Positions 9,901-21,089 of a stretch of 64,000 nt of DNA are shown piece after piece. Within the stretch, counting starts at the first letter, position 1. Every line of letters begins with the position of its first letter. The stretch covers positions 1 to 64,000 of the forward strand of contig JALQPE010002680.1 of assembly GCA_030407315.1 (NCBI GenBank). Reading direction: 5' to 3'. The notes beneath the pieces were generated by a model that saw only the letters and a program-made list of their open reading frames with translations, was not told where the DNA came from and made no database searches. The DNA is from Asparagopsis taxiformis (taxonomy: Eukaryota; Rhodophyta; Florideophyceae; Bonnemaisoniales; Bonnemaisoniaceae). Made by a program: the position numbers and the translations under genes.

Positions 9901-12900
9901 CCGTCCTCCCACATAAGTTTATATTCTGTTACCTACCCTAGAGCTCTAATGACGTGCCCAGTCCCAAGTTTCGTACCTGGTGCTGGGCAGAATGGCTAAT
10001 TAGCGTACTTCATTCTAAGGATGAAGTCGACATTCTGTCGCGTCTGCAGCCATAACATGCTGTTGGCGCCGATTACAGCGGTGATTACACCGTTTGTGAC
10101 GTAGCCATCGGCGCCGATGATTTATGCGCCGTAACACTTCAACGCGCCTACCACACACGCAATGTACTGTCATATTAGGTTTTCTCAAATCCTCGTCCGC
10201 CCACACGCTCAATTCATGCATGCATTCCCTCACCGCCTTCCACTCGCGTCACACGCACCCTTTCGCCCGTCTAAATGCCCCCTTGCCTTGACATCCCTCA
10301 TATATCAACTGGTTCGACTCGCACCGCGTTGGTCCACTTAGCATGACCATAGTCGCCGCGCCCATTCTTCGACCACATTCGCCGTCCAGTCGCGCCCAAT
10401 CCCAACTGCCGCACACATACATAAACGAGCTTCCCATGATCACTTCCGCCCGGGCTGTCCCAACGGGCATACGATGCCATCCATACTCTGTCCGCAGATG
10501 AGCTCAACTCCCTTGTGCCAATCACTTGACGCCATTCGCACCTTCCACACACCCACCTCGCTGTTTCTTACTATCCTTCACACACACCTCGCTCCTGCCC
10601 AATCACATCTTCCAGTCTGTCACACTCGGTGATGCCAATCCGTCCCAGTAACGAGGTCGCAATATCGTCGACCTCGCTATTGAGACAATGTAAACAAAGA
10701 GGTTTTTCACCACACCCTGTGATCCATGACTTGACCAACTGAGACCGTGAGCCGGATAACGTTGAAATGTTTATTCTTGAACTGCATCTTGAGATGTATT
10801 GAACACTTGCACAGCAGTCCCCCATCCCTGGACAGCGAGCCAGTCGTTGCACTCGGGTGTCAATCAAGTGAATGCAGTGTGTCAACGTGCCTTGTACAAA
10901 AACTTGGACCGGCTCTTGCGCCCCTGCCACTGCTCAAGCGTATCCAGATACTTGAGTGTGCCAGTCCAGAGTCTTAATATTCAGGTTGATGCATGTGAGC
11001 TGCCAAAATAGTCCAAATGGAACATATGACGATTTACGCCGAACAAACATGTTGTCCTGCACAGCGTTGTTCTCTAGTGTTGCGCACTACACCATCTATC
11101 CCTTACTATCTAAACGAACAGCTTAAAAATGCTACATCTACAAGCACCAGTGGTGGACTGGGCTCGTCTGTCTTCCAAGAGTTTCCAGAATGGGATGTGG
11201 ATATGGTTATGACTTCAACGACAACAGCGTGTGGTGAATGATGAGCGAAAAGTTTGTTTACTCGTTGCTTTCACTCGCAGTCTGCCCTGCGTCATGGTGC
11301 AATGCGATACAAATTGCTACTGGGAAAGAAGCTTTACAGAGTGAGGCAATGGTAAGGTGTCGGATACATACCGACGCTTCTCATACAAAGCTATATTTGT
11401 AAAAGTCAGTAGTATACAGTGTACGTGAGCATTGCATTGCATCGCATCTAGTAAGCGCGCACACGAACGCACAAATACAGATGCACGCACTGGCGATTGA
11501 TTCACAACGAGCGCAACTAGTCCACAACAACCATTTGATTGAAGCTCTCCGGGTGATTCTAGCAGCAACGCATCTGCAATGGTTACGACACTAAGCTGTT
11601 GGAAAGGACCTGCAAGCAAGTTTCAAACACAAGGCCACACCAGCAGCAGAAAGAAAAAGTACATTTGTAATGAAATGCCACCGATATATTGCCTCCATCT
11701 TGGTTTCAGTGTTAGTTTGTGTAGAGCTGCCGCTGTGGTGAATAAGAGCGTTCCGTGTTTCAACAAGCGTATTAAGAAATACATATGTGACTGTGAGCGA
11801 CATGCGGTGGTATGTTGTTGCGTTACAGACGGTTAGATGATGATGTGAGGGAAGCAGCGATGCAAGAACTAGGCGCACATGTAACGCCAACAAAGATGCA
11901 CACTGTGTTGCATTGAGAGTGCTGCGCGATGTTGGGGCGAGAGAGGAGGTCGACGTGGTGCAGACATCACACATCATTCCATTCAATTATATTCCACCAA
12001 TACCCGTCAGGTGTATAGAAACTGTATGATTTCTCCCCAGACTCATCTCCCATCACTCCAGTAATCCCACTATCACCATTCCCACTCACGTTTCCATGGT
12101 ACTCATGTACGTCACACATAGCGTAACCCGTCATCTTCTTAGGACCAGGATTGGACAAAGCAGTGGCGTCTTGGAGTCACCGGGACACCATCTGAGAGGT
12201 AGGAGTCTCCCCGACTGGTACTGTGACGAATGTGAACCACATCGGGGGTCATCGTAGTTGACTGTGTAGAGCTCATCGCCATCCCCTCGCTTAGTATCGA
12301 GCATAGCTTGTGAAATTCTAGGAAGCTTACTTGAATTAGATACATTTTTCAGTCCTAATGTTTGTCCATAAAGCTAGGCTCCTCTTCGGCAGTAGGCACG
12401 AGACCGAAATGGGTGAATTGACTCGTGAGAAAGCGAGCAGACGTATCAATCTTTCCGTAACTAGTGACATCGTAATCATATCGTTGAAATAACACGTGTG
12501 AGATTAATGGTGTGACCAGTAAAGATGCATGTACAAACGGATTGCAATGACAGTTGGAAGAACTGCCGGGTCGCTCGAATAGGCCTTCCAGGCTTGCAAA
12601 AAGTGAGAACGGCACGCGCATTACGCAACGCCGCACGGTTGAGACAGGCGGGAAGATTGACATGCAAAATGGCCAGCATAAACAGGGAGGTCTGCAGAAC
12701 AACGTGGACATTTTGTGCACAAAAGCGGTGCAAAAGCTGTGTCTCGGCGTGTCGAAACTCGAGCACGACCGCCGACATGACGTGAAAAATGTGCACGTGT
12801 TCCTCAGAGAAGACGCGACGGAGGTCGAGCCACCTAGAGTCGCGCAGTGACGATCACACATTTGCCATCGCAAAGTGGCACGCGTGCGCGAAGAAAAAGA

Positions 12901-14047
12901 GCCCGGAGGTGGTGAAGGGGGAGCGCGAGCGCGAGAAGCGGGATTCAAAAGGCGTCAATGCGCTGTGCGTCATCGGTGAACATCAACCAATCGGTTTGGA
13001 AGCGACGATGCAGCGTGGTAGCGACGAACAGAAGCGCGTGTGGCGTCGCATTGGTGTCAATCAATTGCGTGCGTATGGACTGTGCGGATTGCCAACTACG
13101 CAAGGCGATGAGATAACGATCCGCTTGCGATACTTGTTTGCCACGGTCGAGTGTGGTCAATTGACCACACTAGCATTAATGCTACTTGCACATTGGCGAG
13201 AGTGAACTGATGATTGGTTGTCATGAATTGTGGTTGGCGGCTTGATCCATGAAATTTTTTGTTGGATATATTGTTGAAAGCGTGTGTTTTGTGGTGTGAG
13301 GCGTTTGGAAAATCTTGCAATCAGCCTTTCTGTGCGCCAGAAAAACCCATTTCCGAACAGCTGTCTCAACACACGTTCTGCTCGACAATTGGCTGTTTCG
13401 CATACCGGCGATGTTCACATTGTCAGCATCTCTCACACATGTACAAGTCGCAGGATTCAACATGGAGACGGCACCAGAGGAGATAACAGCTGTTTACGCT
13501 TTGGTTCACTCGGCGCATCGCGACTATGATCGCAAATAGCTCTCGAATTGAGAAAGTAATCAACTACGGAACACTCTTCCGTATCTGTTTCAGTTCCTTC
13601 ACGGAAGCCTCAGTGATTAGCTCGAAAAGCTCTTTCTGCACCAATTTTGTGCATCGCTGCTCCCATTCGTGAACTCCTATTTATTCCCAACTTCCGTTCG
13701 GAAATTGAGGAATATGACGTCACATTCCTCAGCGATTGCAGGCCCTTCAGCACGATTCTAATTGTCATCGCACTAAAATCGATAGTGTCATCTCCTATCC
13801 CAACTGACATAAACATGATTCTATTCTCTATTGGCAGAATAGGCTTCACTGAGACTAGAAACCTCAATCCCATTCTAGGTCGGTCGATCTGCTATCCTCT
13901 TTCATTTATCCTCCCTCGTACTAACTTCGCTACCTACAAATATCTGTAAAGCTCGACCACAATTACTATCTTCGTATACCACACACCATTACACCATTCC
14001 AATATTTACCTTCACACCAACACTATGCTCCATATTTCCTCTCAAGT
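9901..14047. other. 4.1-kb interval without a convincing gene
   Basis: No long frame with domain-like content is present on either strand. I see no hairpin clusters or tandem arrays. Composition is close to 50% GC. The best protein-like frames, at 12.55-13.2 kb, are listed separately. If a CACTA element spans 6435-14427, this would be part of its interior. Confidence 0.4.
12554..13205 (+). other. Possible remnant of a coding region
   Basis: Two adjoining plus-strand frames, 12554-12850 (MEELPGRSNRPSRLAKSENG start) and 12789-13205 (contains MQRGSDEQKRVWRRIGVNQL), have more balanced composition than their surroundings and could be pieces of one decayed gene. I recognise no family. An equally long minus-strand frame (12355-12948) is Cys/Ser-rich and looks like a shadow. 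Chance open frames remain a fair alternative. Confidence 0.2.
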
Positions 14048-14427
14048 CCACTCCACGAGACAGTGTTGTGAACCAATACACGGTACTACCCGCAGACAAT
14101 ACAATTTGCTATCTACACTACTGTCTACAGATTTACCCAGACAGTGCAGTAATACAATACAATGCACTGCCTCAGACAGTAAAATGTACTGTCTGCACAT
14201 ACTGTCTGGCGGCAACACTTCCGGACAGTAAAATTTACTGTTCTGGACAGTAAATTTTACTGTTTTTGGTACTGTCCAGATTTCGTGCCAGTTTACTGCT
14301 GCAGCAGTATTCTGAAATTTCCAGACAGTAAATTTTACTGTCTCCGCGCACTGTCTTGGCCAGACAGTAATTTTTACTGTCTCAGACAGTAAATTTACTG
14401 TCTTTTTTCATTCCCAACACCGTAGTG
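14048..14427 (-). mobile_element. CACTA-type right terminus with subterminal repeats
   Basis: A run of inverted ACAGTAAA..TTTACTGT motifs (for example CCAGACAGTAAATTTTACTG) ends with CAACACCGTAGTG at 14415-14427, the perfect inverse of the left termini. Flanking bases after the end are CAG. This is the only right end of this family in the window. Its left partner may be 6435 or 1, or may lie elsewhere. Confidence 0.65.
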
Positions 14428-14464
14428 CAGTTCCTGAGAACAGGAGTCTGGCCGGGTATAAAGT

Positions 14465-14835
14465 TGGGTGGGTGTAGACCAAGTGCACCAACCCCATTGC
14501 CTGGGGGTACTCCGGATAACCTCAGCCAATGGCGTTGGTGCACCTGGCTTTTGGGAGGCCAAAATAATACCCGGTATTATTTTGGGTCGGTATAGACCAA
14601 GTGCACCAACCCATTGGCCGGTGGTAGTCTGGACAACCTCGGCCAATGGCGTTGGTGCACCTGGCGTTTGGGAGGCCAAAATAATACCCGGTATTATTTT
14701 GGGTCGGTATAGACCAAGTGCACCAACCCCATTGGCCGAGGTTGTCCAAACTACCACCGGCCAATGGCGTTGGTGCACCTGGCTTTTGGGAGGCCAAAAT
14801 AATACCGGGTATTATTCCTAGTTTCTCAAGCCAGG
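14465..14835. repeat. 117-bp tandem repeat with internal inverted repeats
   Basis: Three units are phased by GACCAAGTGCACCAACC at 14477, 14595 and 14712. Each contains AATAATACCCGGTATTATT-like palindromes and an inverted partner GTTGGTGCACCTGG, so each unit can fold. Frames on both strands read it only because it is repetitive. Confidence 0.8.
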
Positions 14836-15282
14836 TGCAGTGCACTCATTGGCCGAAGCCCAATTATTCGTGGTTCATGTTGAATACAGATGCATTTGGT
14901 ATGTACGCATCAGCTCCACGAGTTGGTGCAAAATGCTGGGAAGTATGTGACTTCAGCATTATGTAGTTATTACTTGAGTGGTTTTGGGGTAATCACCATG
15001 ACCAACTCGTACCTGTTTAGCCACTTTGAGTATGAACTCGTCGTATAGCGATTGTATTTGGCCGCAGAAATTAACTGAATTTTGAGTATTACTCTTGATC
15101 TGAGTCAAGTGGTCTAGAAATAAACAAAAATTGAAATCAGAGTTGAAACGGATTGTTCACGTTTGATCCTTTATCAGACTGCAGTAGCGAAATAAATCTA
15201 TCTTAATCGTCTCTGTATCGTCGTTATCGGGGTCGTACACTCAATCAAGCTTCTCTCCATTCCTGCTTTCCCTCATCCTTCA

Positions 15283-16284
15283 ATGGCTCCTCGCACTCGC
15301 TCCAAACCCTCTGCCCCCGCCCCTGCTCGCGCTTCGACTCGCGGTCGGGCCTCCGCTCGCTCTCGCGCCCCTTCTCGCTCTCGCGCCCCTTCTCGCAGCC
15401 CTGGTCACGATAACTCTGTCACCGCCGAGGTTCAGTTGTCAGACTGTCCCAAAGCTGACCACAGGCTGTTTCCCTTGGATTTGCACAGACCTCCCCTATT
15501 CTCTCGTCATATTAGGGAAGGGAGAGTGCTTGAGCTGAAGGAGAAGTTCCTGAGGGAAGGATTCACCTCCTCAATCTCCCGAATCCTTGCCTGCAAAATG
15601 CTCCTTCCTAGTGAAGGCAGCACAACCTCCACCCTTCAAACGTTCTACATCGATGGTGGCCATCGCGTTGCGGCTCTCCAGAAGTGCATTCGTGAAGACC
15701 CGGAAGGGCAACATCCGTATGCTGCTTCATTCAGGAACATCGATGTGGCTTTGATCAGGCGCCCAGGGACAGAAGAAGTCTCCGATGAGTACTTCACACC
15801 TTTTGAAGTACTCGGGCAGTCCATTCAAGCAAACACACTCACACAAGATGTTGCCCTTGTTTCTTTGGCAGACCGAGTGTGTTCTGTGGTCCAACTGCTC
15901 ACGACCAAGGACATGCTGGGTGAACCGAATCGGAAGTGCATTCAGGTCATCATGGACAGCCAGTTGTCGATATCAAAACTGGGCTACCAAGCCATCAACA
16001 AGCACGTGACTGCTGCGAAAGGCTTCCGGACTGTGAACAACAAAGCGCTTGAGTTCTGGAGTTCCGTACCGAGCATGTTCACCAAGGAAATTCTCGCTGC
16101 GGAACAGGAAAGGGCCGTTAAAGAAGGCCGTGACATCAACGACGATGTCTTCAAGCAGTCCGTAGACATGTATGGCTGCAACATGGATCTCGTTTTCATG
16201 GCAGACTTCCGTCGCGGCTCGGAGTATCAACAAAGGTTCACGTCTGTGTTCTCGGAAATGGACGCGGACGTCCACAACCTCTAG
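15283..16284 (+). CDS. ParB/sulfiredoxin-like domain protein
   Basis: This is a 333-aa protein starting at an ATG. Residues 1-45 are Arg/Ser/Pro/Ala-rich with repeated SRAPSRS, probably disordered and nucleic-acid binding or nuclear. The core holds LDLHRPPLFSRHI, then IDGGHRVAAL at about 122-131, which matches the ParB N-terminal motif (xDGxHRxxA). In bacteria and phages this domain binds DNA and, in ParB, nucleotide. The chain stops just as GGACGTCC repeats begin, and other ParB-like proteins here are far longer, so it may be 3'-truncated. No methylase or SET part is present. A truncated 2OG dioxygenase gene lies 3.2 kb downstream on the other strand. ParB fold likely; function unknown. Confidence 0.7.
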   Translation: MAPRTRSKPSAPAPARASTRGRASARSRAPSRSRAPSRSPGHDNSVTAEVQLSDCPKADHRLFPLDLHRPPLFSRHIREGRVLELKEKFLREGFTSSISRILACKMLLPSEGSTTSTLQTFYIDGGHRVAALQKCIREDPEGQHPYAASFRNIDVALIRRPGTEEVSDEYFTPFEVLGQSIQANTLTQDVALVSLADRVCSVVQLLTTKDMLGEPNRKCIQVIMDSQLSISKLGYQAINKHVTAAKGFRTVNNKALEFWSSVPSMFTKEILAAEQERAVKEGRDINDDVFKQSVDMYGCNMDLVFMADFRRGSEYQQRFTSVFSEMDADVHNL

Positions 16285-16460
16285 TACACCTAGTATTACT
16301 AGGCGGACGTCCATGTTCTCCAGTATTTTTGGATGTCCGCCTAGAACCGGACGTCCATGTGGTCTAGTACGTCTAGTATTACTAGGGCGACATTCATTGT
16401 TTCTAGTACCACGGATGTCCCCCTCGGGATGGACTTCCGCCATGTCTATGTCCACCTAGG
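16264..16460. repeat. GGACGTCC palindrome cluster with short tandem repeat
   Basis: GGACGTCCA occurs at about 16268, 16303 and 16348. Two 45-bp repeats (CTAGTA..CTAGTATTACTAGG) start at about 16282 and 16370. The cluster overlaps the 3' end of the ParB-like gene. The same GGACGTCCAT motif recurs once per unit in the 388-bp satellite at 17.9-19.3 kb. Confidence 0.6.
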
Positions 16461-16559
16461 ACGGGCGCCGGTTCAGAAATTCAAAAATTTCGAGCCCAGA
16501 AATTTCTGCCGCCGTGCTCGACATGGATGTCCGCATCCATCACGGCGACCACTCTATTT

Positions 16560-17540
16560 TTCCTTGTCGGTCGACTCCAATTTCGTCTTTAATTTTTTCA
16601 TCCTCTCGCTCACACCCCCTTCCAGTTGGTGCTCACCTCCTCCGTACTGTACCTCAAACACCCCCAATACCACTCTAGCACGCATTTTTAGCTACCTATC
16701 CCCGCTTCCACGGTGCACACCTCCATTCCATACCTACTTTTCTGCTCTACCGTACAGATTTCGTATAACCAGTCCTCATACTACCTCAGAATAGGGCAAA
16801 AACACCCCCTATCTCCTCGACCATGCTCTCCCCCATCACCTTTGCAACGTATTGTTCTTCAATACCCTCTCTCCTCTACCTTCAACCCCTCTCCTTCGCC
16901 CTCTCCACAAACTTCCCCTGCAGCTTACTCTTCCAAAACCTCTCAGTCCCCATCCCGTACCCGACCTGCTCCACCCCTCCCTCCCTCAGCTGCTCCATGC
17001 CCCCACGCCATCCGCATCTTCGATACCGTATACACCACCACAACTGGCCCACGCTCCCGCTCCCCCCGCCGTCTCCCCAGAAACCTCCCCGCTCTGAAAC
17101 ACATATCAACCCCCACTTCGCACCCTTCCTCCCACTCCCCTCCCTCCCCAAATACAATAACCCCCTTCTTCTCCATCACATCCCCACTCACCACAGCCAG
17201 AACAGACCTTCCCGCCTCTTTCTCCTCACTTTCCTAAAAACCCCCTCCTCTCGGCGCCTTCAACCGCACCCTCCTACGGTCCCACCTAACAACCTCCTCC
17301 GCCCTCACTACCCCAACACCCCGCAGCGTCTCCCAAATCCCCATAATATGCTTTTCGGCACTCCTCTCCGAATCACACTCCATTCTAAACCCGCACTCCG
17401 TACATTTCCACCTCCCCCTGTACCATCCCAGGATTCCATCCCCCCTTAGAACACATCCTCATACCACAGAAGAATTTTCTTCCTCTCATACCTCATCCTT
17501 GAAACCTCCATCTCCTCCATGTAAATTTCGATGTAAATAT
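16560..17540. other. Pyrimidine-rich low-complexity tract
   Basis: The plus strand is strongly C/T-rich and G-poor for almost 1 kb. Long frames in it (16713-17237, 16823-17449) are Pro/Ser/Leu-rich, without domains, and result from composition. No gene is called. Confidence 0.6.
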
Positions 17541-17879
17541 TTTCTCCACTATGCAATCTCAAACATGTATGAGCCTATGACTTTCCGCTTTGTCAACCCT
17601 GAATATTGGTACTCATGTATTCATAAAATAGGGCCACCCACATCCCTATCCCGTTCTGCAAGCTTTACAAACCACTAGACGCATACTCCAGAACTATACA
17701 ACAAACACTACTCGCTATTTCAGACGACGCGGTACACAAGTAGCGTAGTCTCAACCTTCCGTGCAGCCTTCCCTGATGCGTACAAGTGCGAAACACGTCT
17801 AGACTACTACTACTACGATATAGTATATCAGAAGTGACTGCTGGAATTTTCGGCACAGGAGATGCTGGGCCACCAAATT

Positions 17880-19260
17880 GATTTTTCGGAAATTTTAGAA
17901 TTTCTGGGCTGGCCAGCAATGCAATCGAGCTGGACATCCACCGGACGTCCATTTCAGGTTGGTCGTGAGAGAGCGGGGCGGGACCATGATGGAACAAGGA
18001 CCAAGACCTGTCCCTGGCGTATTGAGCCTGAAATTGACCCTTCGTCAGACGCCATTTAGCCTTACAGTTGGTGCTTACAGAAGCCAGTGATGACCCCGCT
18101 CGGGGCGGCGGTCGGTTCCTGGGGCCGTTGTGGCCAAATTAGACACCCTGATTTGAATTAAAATTTGGGCTATTCTCAAAAACATGCACATGTGAACATG
18201 TTTTTGAGATGGGGGTGTGCCGTACGGCACAATCGACCGCCCAAATCGATGTTTTTTGCAATATTTTTTTGTGCCCGAAATTTTAGAATTTCTGGGCTGG
18301 CCAGCAATGCAATCGAGCTGGACATCCACCGGACGTCCATTTCAGGTTGGTCGTGAGAGAGCGGGGCGGGACCATGATGGAACAAGGACCAAGACCTGTC
18401 CCTGGCGTATTGAGCCTGAAATTGACCCTTCGTCAGACGCCATTTAGCCTTACAGTTGGTGCTTACAGAAGCCAGTGATAGCCCCGATCGGGGCCGGTGG
18501 CCGGTGCCTGGGGCCGTTGTGGCCAAATTAGACACCCTGATTTGAATTAAAATTTGGGCTATTCTCAAAAACATGCACATGTGAACATGTTTTTGAGATG
18601 GGGTGTGCCGTACGGCACAATCGACCCGCCCAAATCGTTGATTTTTGCAAGATTTTTTGTGCCCGAAATTTTAGAATTTCTGGGCTGGCCAGCAGTGCAT
18701 CTGAGATGGACATCCACCGGACGTCCATTTCAGGTTGGTCGTGTGCTGCCTACATCCACGCATTGCAGCAACTAAGCAGGCGAGTTCACTACTCATACAA
18801 AGTGCACGGAATACGAGTAACGTGATGGGTGAGTAGTGTTTGTCGTGGAGGAGTAAGGCAGGACCATGATGGAACAGGGGAAACGATGTCACCCTAGCAT
18901 AACTTAGGCTTGAAGCCTGGAATCGACCCATCGTTAGGCGCCATTTAGCCTTACAGTTAGTGCTTACAGAAGCCAGTGATGACCCCGCTCGGGGCGGCGG
19001 TTCCGGTGCCTGGGGCCGTTGTGGCCAAATTAGACACCCTGATTTGAATTAAAATTTGGGCTATTCTCAAAAACATGCACATGTGAACATGTTTTTGAGA
19101 TGGGGGTGTGCCGTACGGCACAATCGACCGCCCAAATCGATGTTTTTTGCAATATTTTTTTGTGCCCGAAATTGTAGAATTTCTGGGCCGGCCAGGAATG
19201 CATCTGAGTTGGACATCCACCGGACGTCCATTTCAGGTGATCGTGTATCGTGCACGTCCA
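17880..19260. repeat. 388-bp satellite, about 3.5 units
   Basis: The landmark TTCTGGGCTGGCCAGC recurs with GGCCAG at 17911, 18299, 18687 and 19190. The spacing is 388, 388 and 503 bp, so the third unit carries about 115 bp of extra sequence (near 18740-18860). Each unit contains CATCCACCGGACGTCCATTT, the palindrome GTGCCGTACGGCAC and AACATG..CATGTT inverted repeats. Small frames repeated on both strands are satellite reading frames. Confidence 0.85.
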
Positions 19261-19512
19261 GCCATTACCAGAAGCAAGTTGGCGATGAAGCACGTATAAA
19301 CCCAATTGTTCTGCTATTTCTAGCATAGACCATCGAGTCTAGAGATGTGAGGGAATCGTCCTGGAATCATGCTCCAACCCACTAGGGAATGGACAATCTA
19401 GTTTGAAAGCATGGAACGGAAGTGCATTATAGTAGGTTCATAGATTGAAAGTGATAAAGGAGATGATTATATTCTCGATAATTGTTTGCTAAAGTAGTTG
19501 TTGTTAAGATAT

Positions 19513-20334
19513 CTAGCCGTCGGAAAACTGTTCTTCCTCTTCGTCCTCACTATGATAGTGAACTAGATATCCAGGTTGTCCCGGCAGAAGAGGCACTATC
19601 GGGGCCCCACTCCGTGTGTGCATTACATCCTTGCGAGGTTCTGTCGTCTTCATCCGCATCATTCGGAGCTGCCCTGTCTTCGGCCTACCATCTTTCTTGA
19701 CCGGGATGGGAACAACTGTCTTGTGGCGAACATTGACAGGTGCCGGTTGACTTTGCCTTGCAGACCGGCGCGGAGCATTGGCGATGACTTCTTCTTCGAA
19801 TCCCAACCGCCTGATGAAACCAAACGAAACATTGTCGGGAATCGGATACGACGCATTCCTGAAATACGTGTGATACCTCGTTGTCGTGTGTGACACAACT
19901 CTGTCGACATGCCCTGCCCCGGCATGTTGTACATGGCCGTGACCGATGAAGACTGAACGTGGCGGAACGATTACCTTCTTCAGCTTCATCGTCTTGGCGT
20001 ACATATCTAATTCCAGCGCTTTGGAAAAGACGTACTTGTGGGACCCTGGACACACCCAGATAGGGAATGGGTCATCTCCGTTGGCAATAACAAAGTAACC
20101 CGGAAGTTGATCTTTGCGGTCGCGAGGAGGAACAGGGAAATCATTGTGTGGGACCTGCCGAGGACACCCCTTTCCCGTTATCAAAAACCGTCCCCCAGAT
20201 GCCGGCATGACAAGTTTTTCTCCCGGTAAACCGCACTCCTCCAGCCCTATCAGCCGGACAAGGATTCCCAACCACACATCCAGCAGGGCTCGCCGCGTCA
20301 CAAACTTGAACCGGTCGATATGCGTCTCATCGTT
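19513..20334 (-). pseudogene. 5'-truncated 2OG-Fe(II) dioxygenase gene
   Basis: The frame remains open to 20646, but everything beyond 20334 is retrotransposon LTR, so only 19513-20334 is gene sequence. It has the HxD pair (His-Asn-Asp, 20148-20140) in RQVPHNDF, PIWVCPGSHKY, and the distal metal His in VQHAGAGH (His codon 19926-19924). A possible 2-oxoglutarate-binding Arg lies in TTTRYHTYF. The acidic tail HSEDEEEEQFSDG ends the chain. Alignable parts match the dioxygenases at 36.8-38.3 and 58.4-59.4 kb. The N-terminal half of the domain is absent; across the retrotransposon lies a Tudor-like fragment instead. The substrate could be DNA bases or protein; this is not determinable here. Confidence 0.7.
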
Positions 20335-20972
20335 TGTAGTATACGTGGCAATTCCGAAATTGTAAATATTTACGTTTTTCCGCGGAATTCGAATCCCGGC
20401 GGACACGACCGGCGACAGCAATGCACGAACATTGCTGGCGCATGCGCGCGCGCAACCGGCACACGTGTGCAACGAACGTACTGGCAACGGCCAACGGACC
20501 AACGGGTCCCTACGTGTGACCCACAAGGTCCTTTCCCATTCGGGGACGTTACGAACAGTGTTTACACTGTAAAGCGATGCCATCGTGGCCATATAGGTAT
20601 TGGCATCGTGCCGGGAGGGAAAGGGGACAAGACAACGATCGAGCAACGGCTCTAGTCTACGACTGACTTCTACGTTTACGTTTGCCTAACGAGGCTTCGT
20701 CTCCGTCGAGCTGCGTACTCCCTACCCATCGCCGCACGTAAGGCTGATTGCGTGTAGTGCCTCCGGGCTTGGTCGAGAGCGCCTCCGGTGACGTACCACC
20801 TCGTGTGCTAACGTAATCCTCGCGTGGATTGTTGCGTCGTGACGCTCGTGTCTACTCGCTAACCACTCTACCTTCCTACCTAACAATACAGTCAAAACAC
20901 CAGCGGGTGGACTGCTCGTTTCGTTTCGTTAAGGACAGCGTGTCCGTAGCTCGTACCAGCTATCTAGAACTA
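20335..20972 (+). repeat. 5' LTR
   Basis: It begins TGTAGTATACGTGG and ends ...GAACTA. It is highly similar to 30387-31039, differing by a few substitutions and short indels (for example one fewer ACGTTT unit near 20690). It starts with TG but ends TA rather than CA. The end is set by the TCGTT target duplication, not by canonical termini. Confidence 0.8.
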
Positions 20973-20975
20973 ACG

Positions 20976-20993
20976 TGGTTCCACACTGGTCTC
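20976..20993 (+). other. Candidate primer-binding site
   Basis: TGGTTCCACACTGGTCTC starts 3 bases after the LTR end and begins with TGG, as expected for pairing with a tRNA CCA end. A second candidate starting TGGTCTCTCGACC lies at 20987. The tRNA is not identified. Confidence 0.35.
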
Positions 20994-21089
20994 TCGACCT
21001 AGAAGTTGCTACGAGCATTACGACAACCAACGAGGTTGAGCTCTTTTACGTTAACGAAAAGCTACGTGCTACGCTACAGACGACGGTCT

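Noticed and set aside
12355..12948. 197-codon minus-strand frame
   Set aside because: Cys/Ser/Arg-rich without motifs; overlaps a more protein-like plus-strand frame.
16713..17449. Plus-strand frames of 174 and 208 codons
   Set aside because: Pro/Ser/Leu composition of a pyrimidine-rich tract; they overlap each other in two frames.
20335..20646. N-terminal 100 codons of the dioxygenase frame at 19.5 kb
   Set aside because: They lie in the LTR and are repeated in the 3' LTR (30.4-30.7 kb); not part of the gene.
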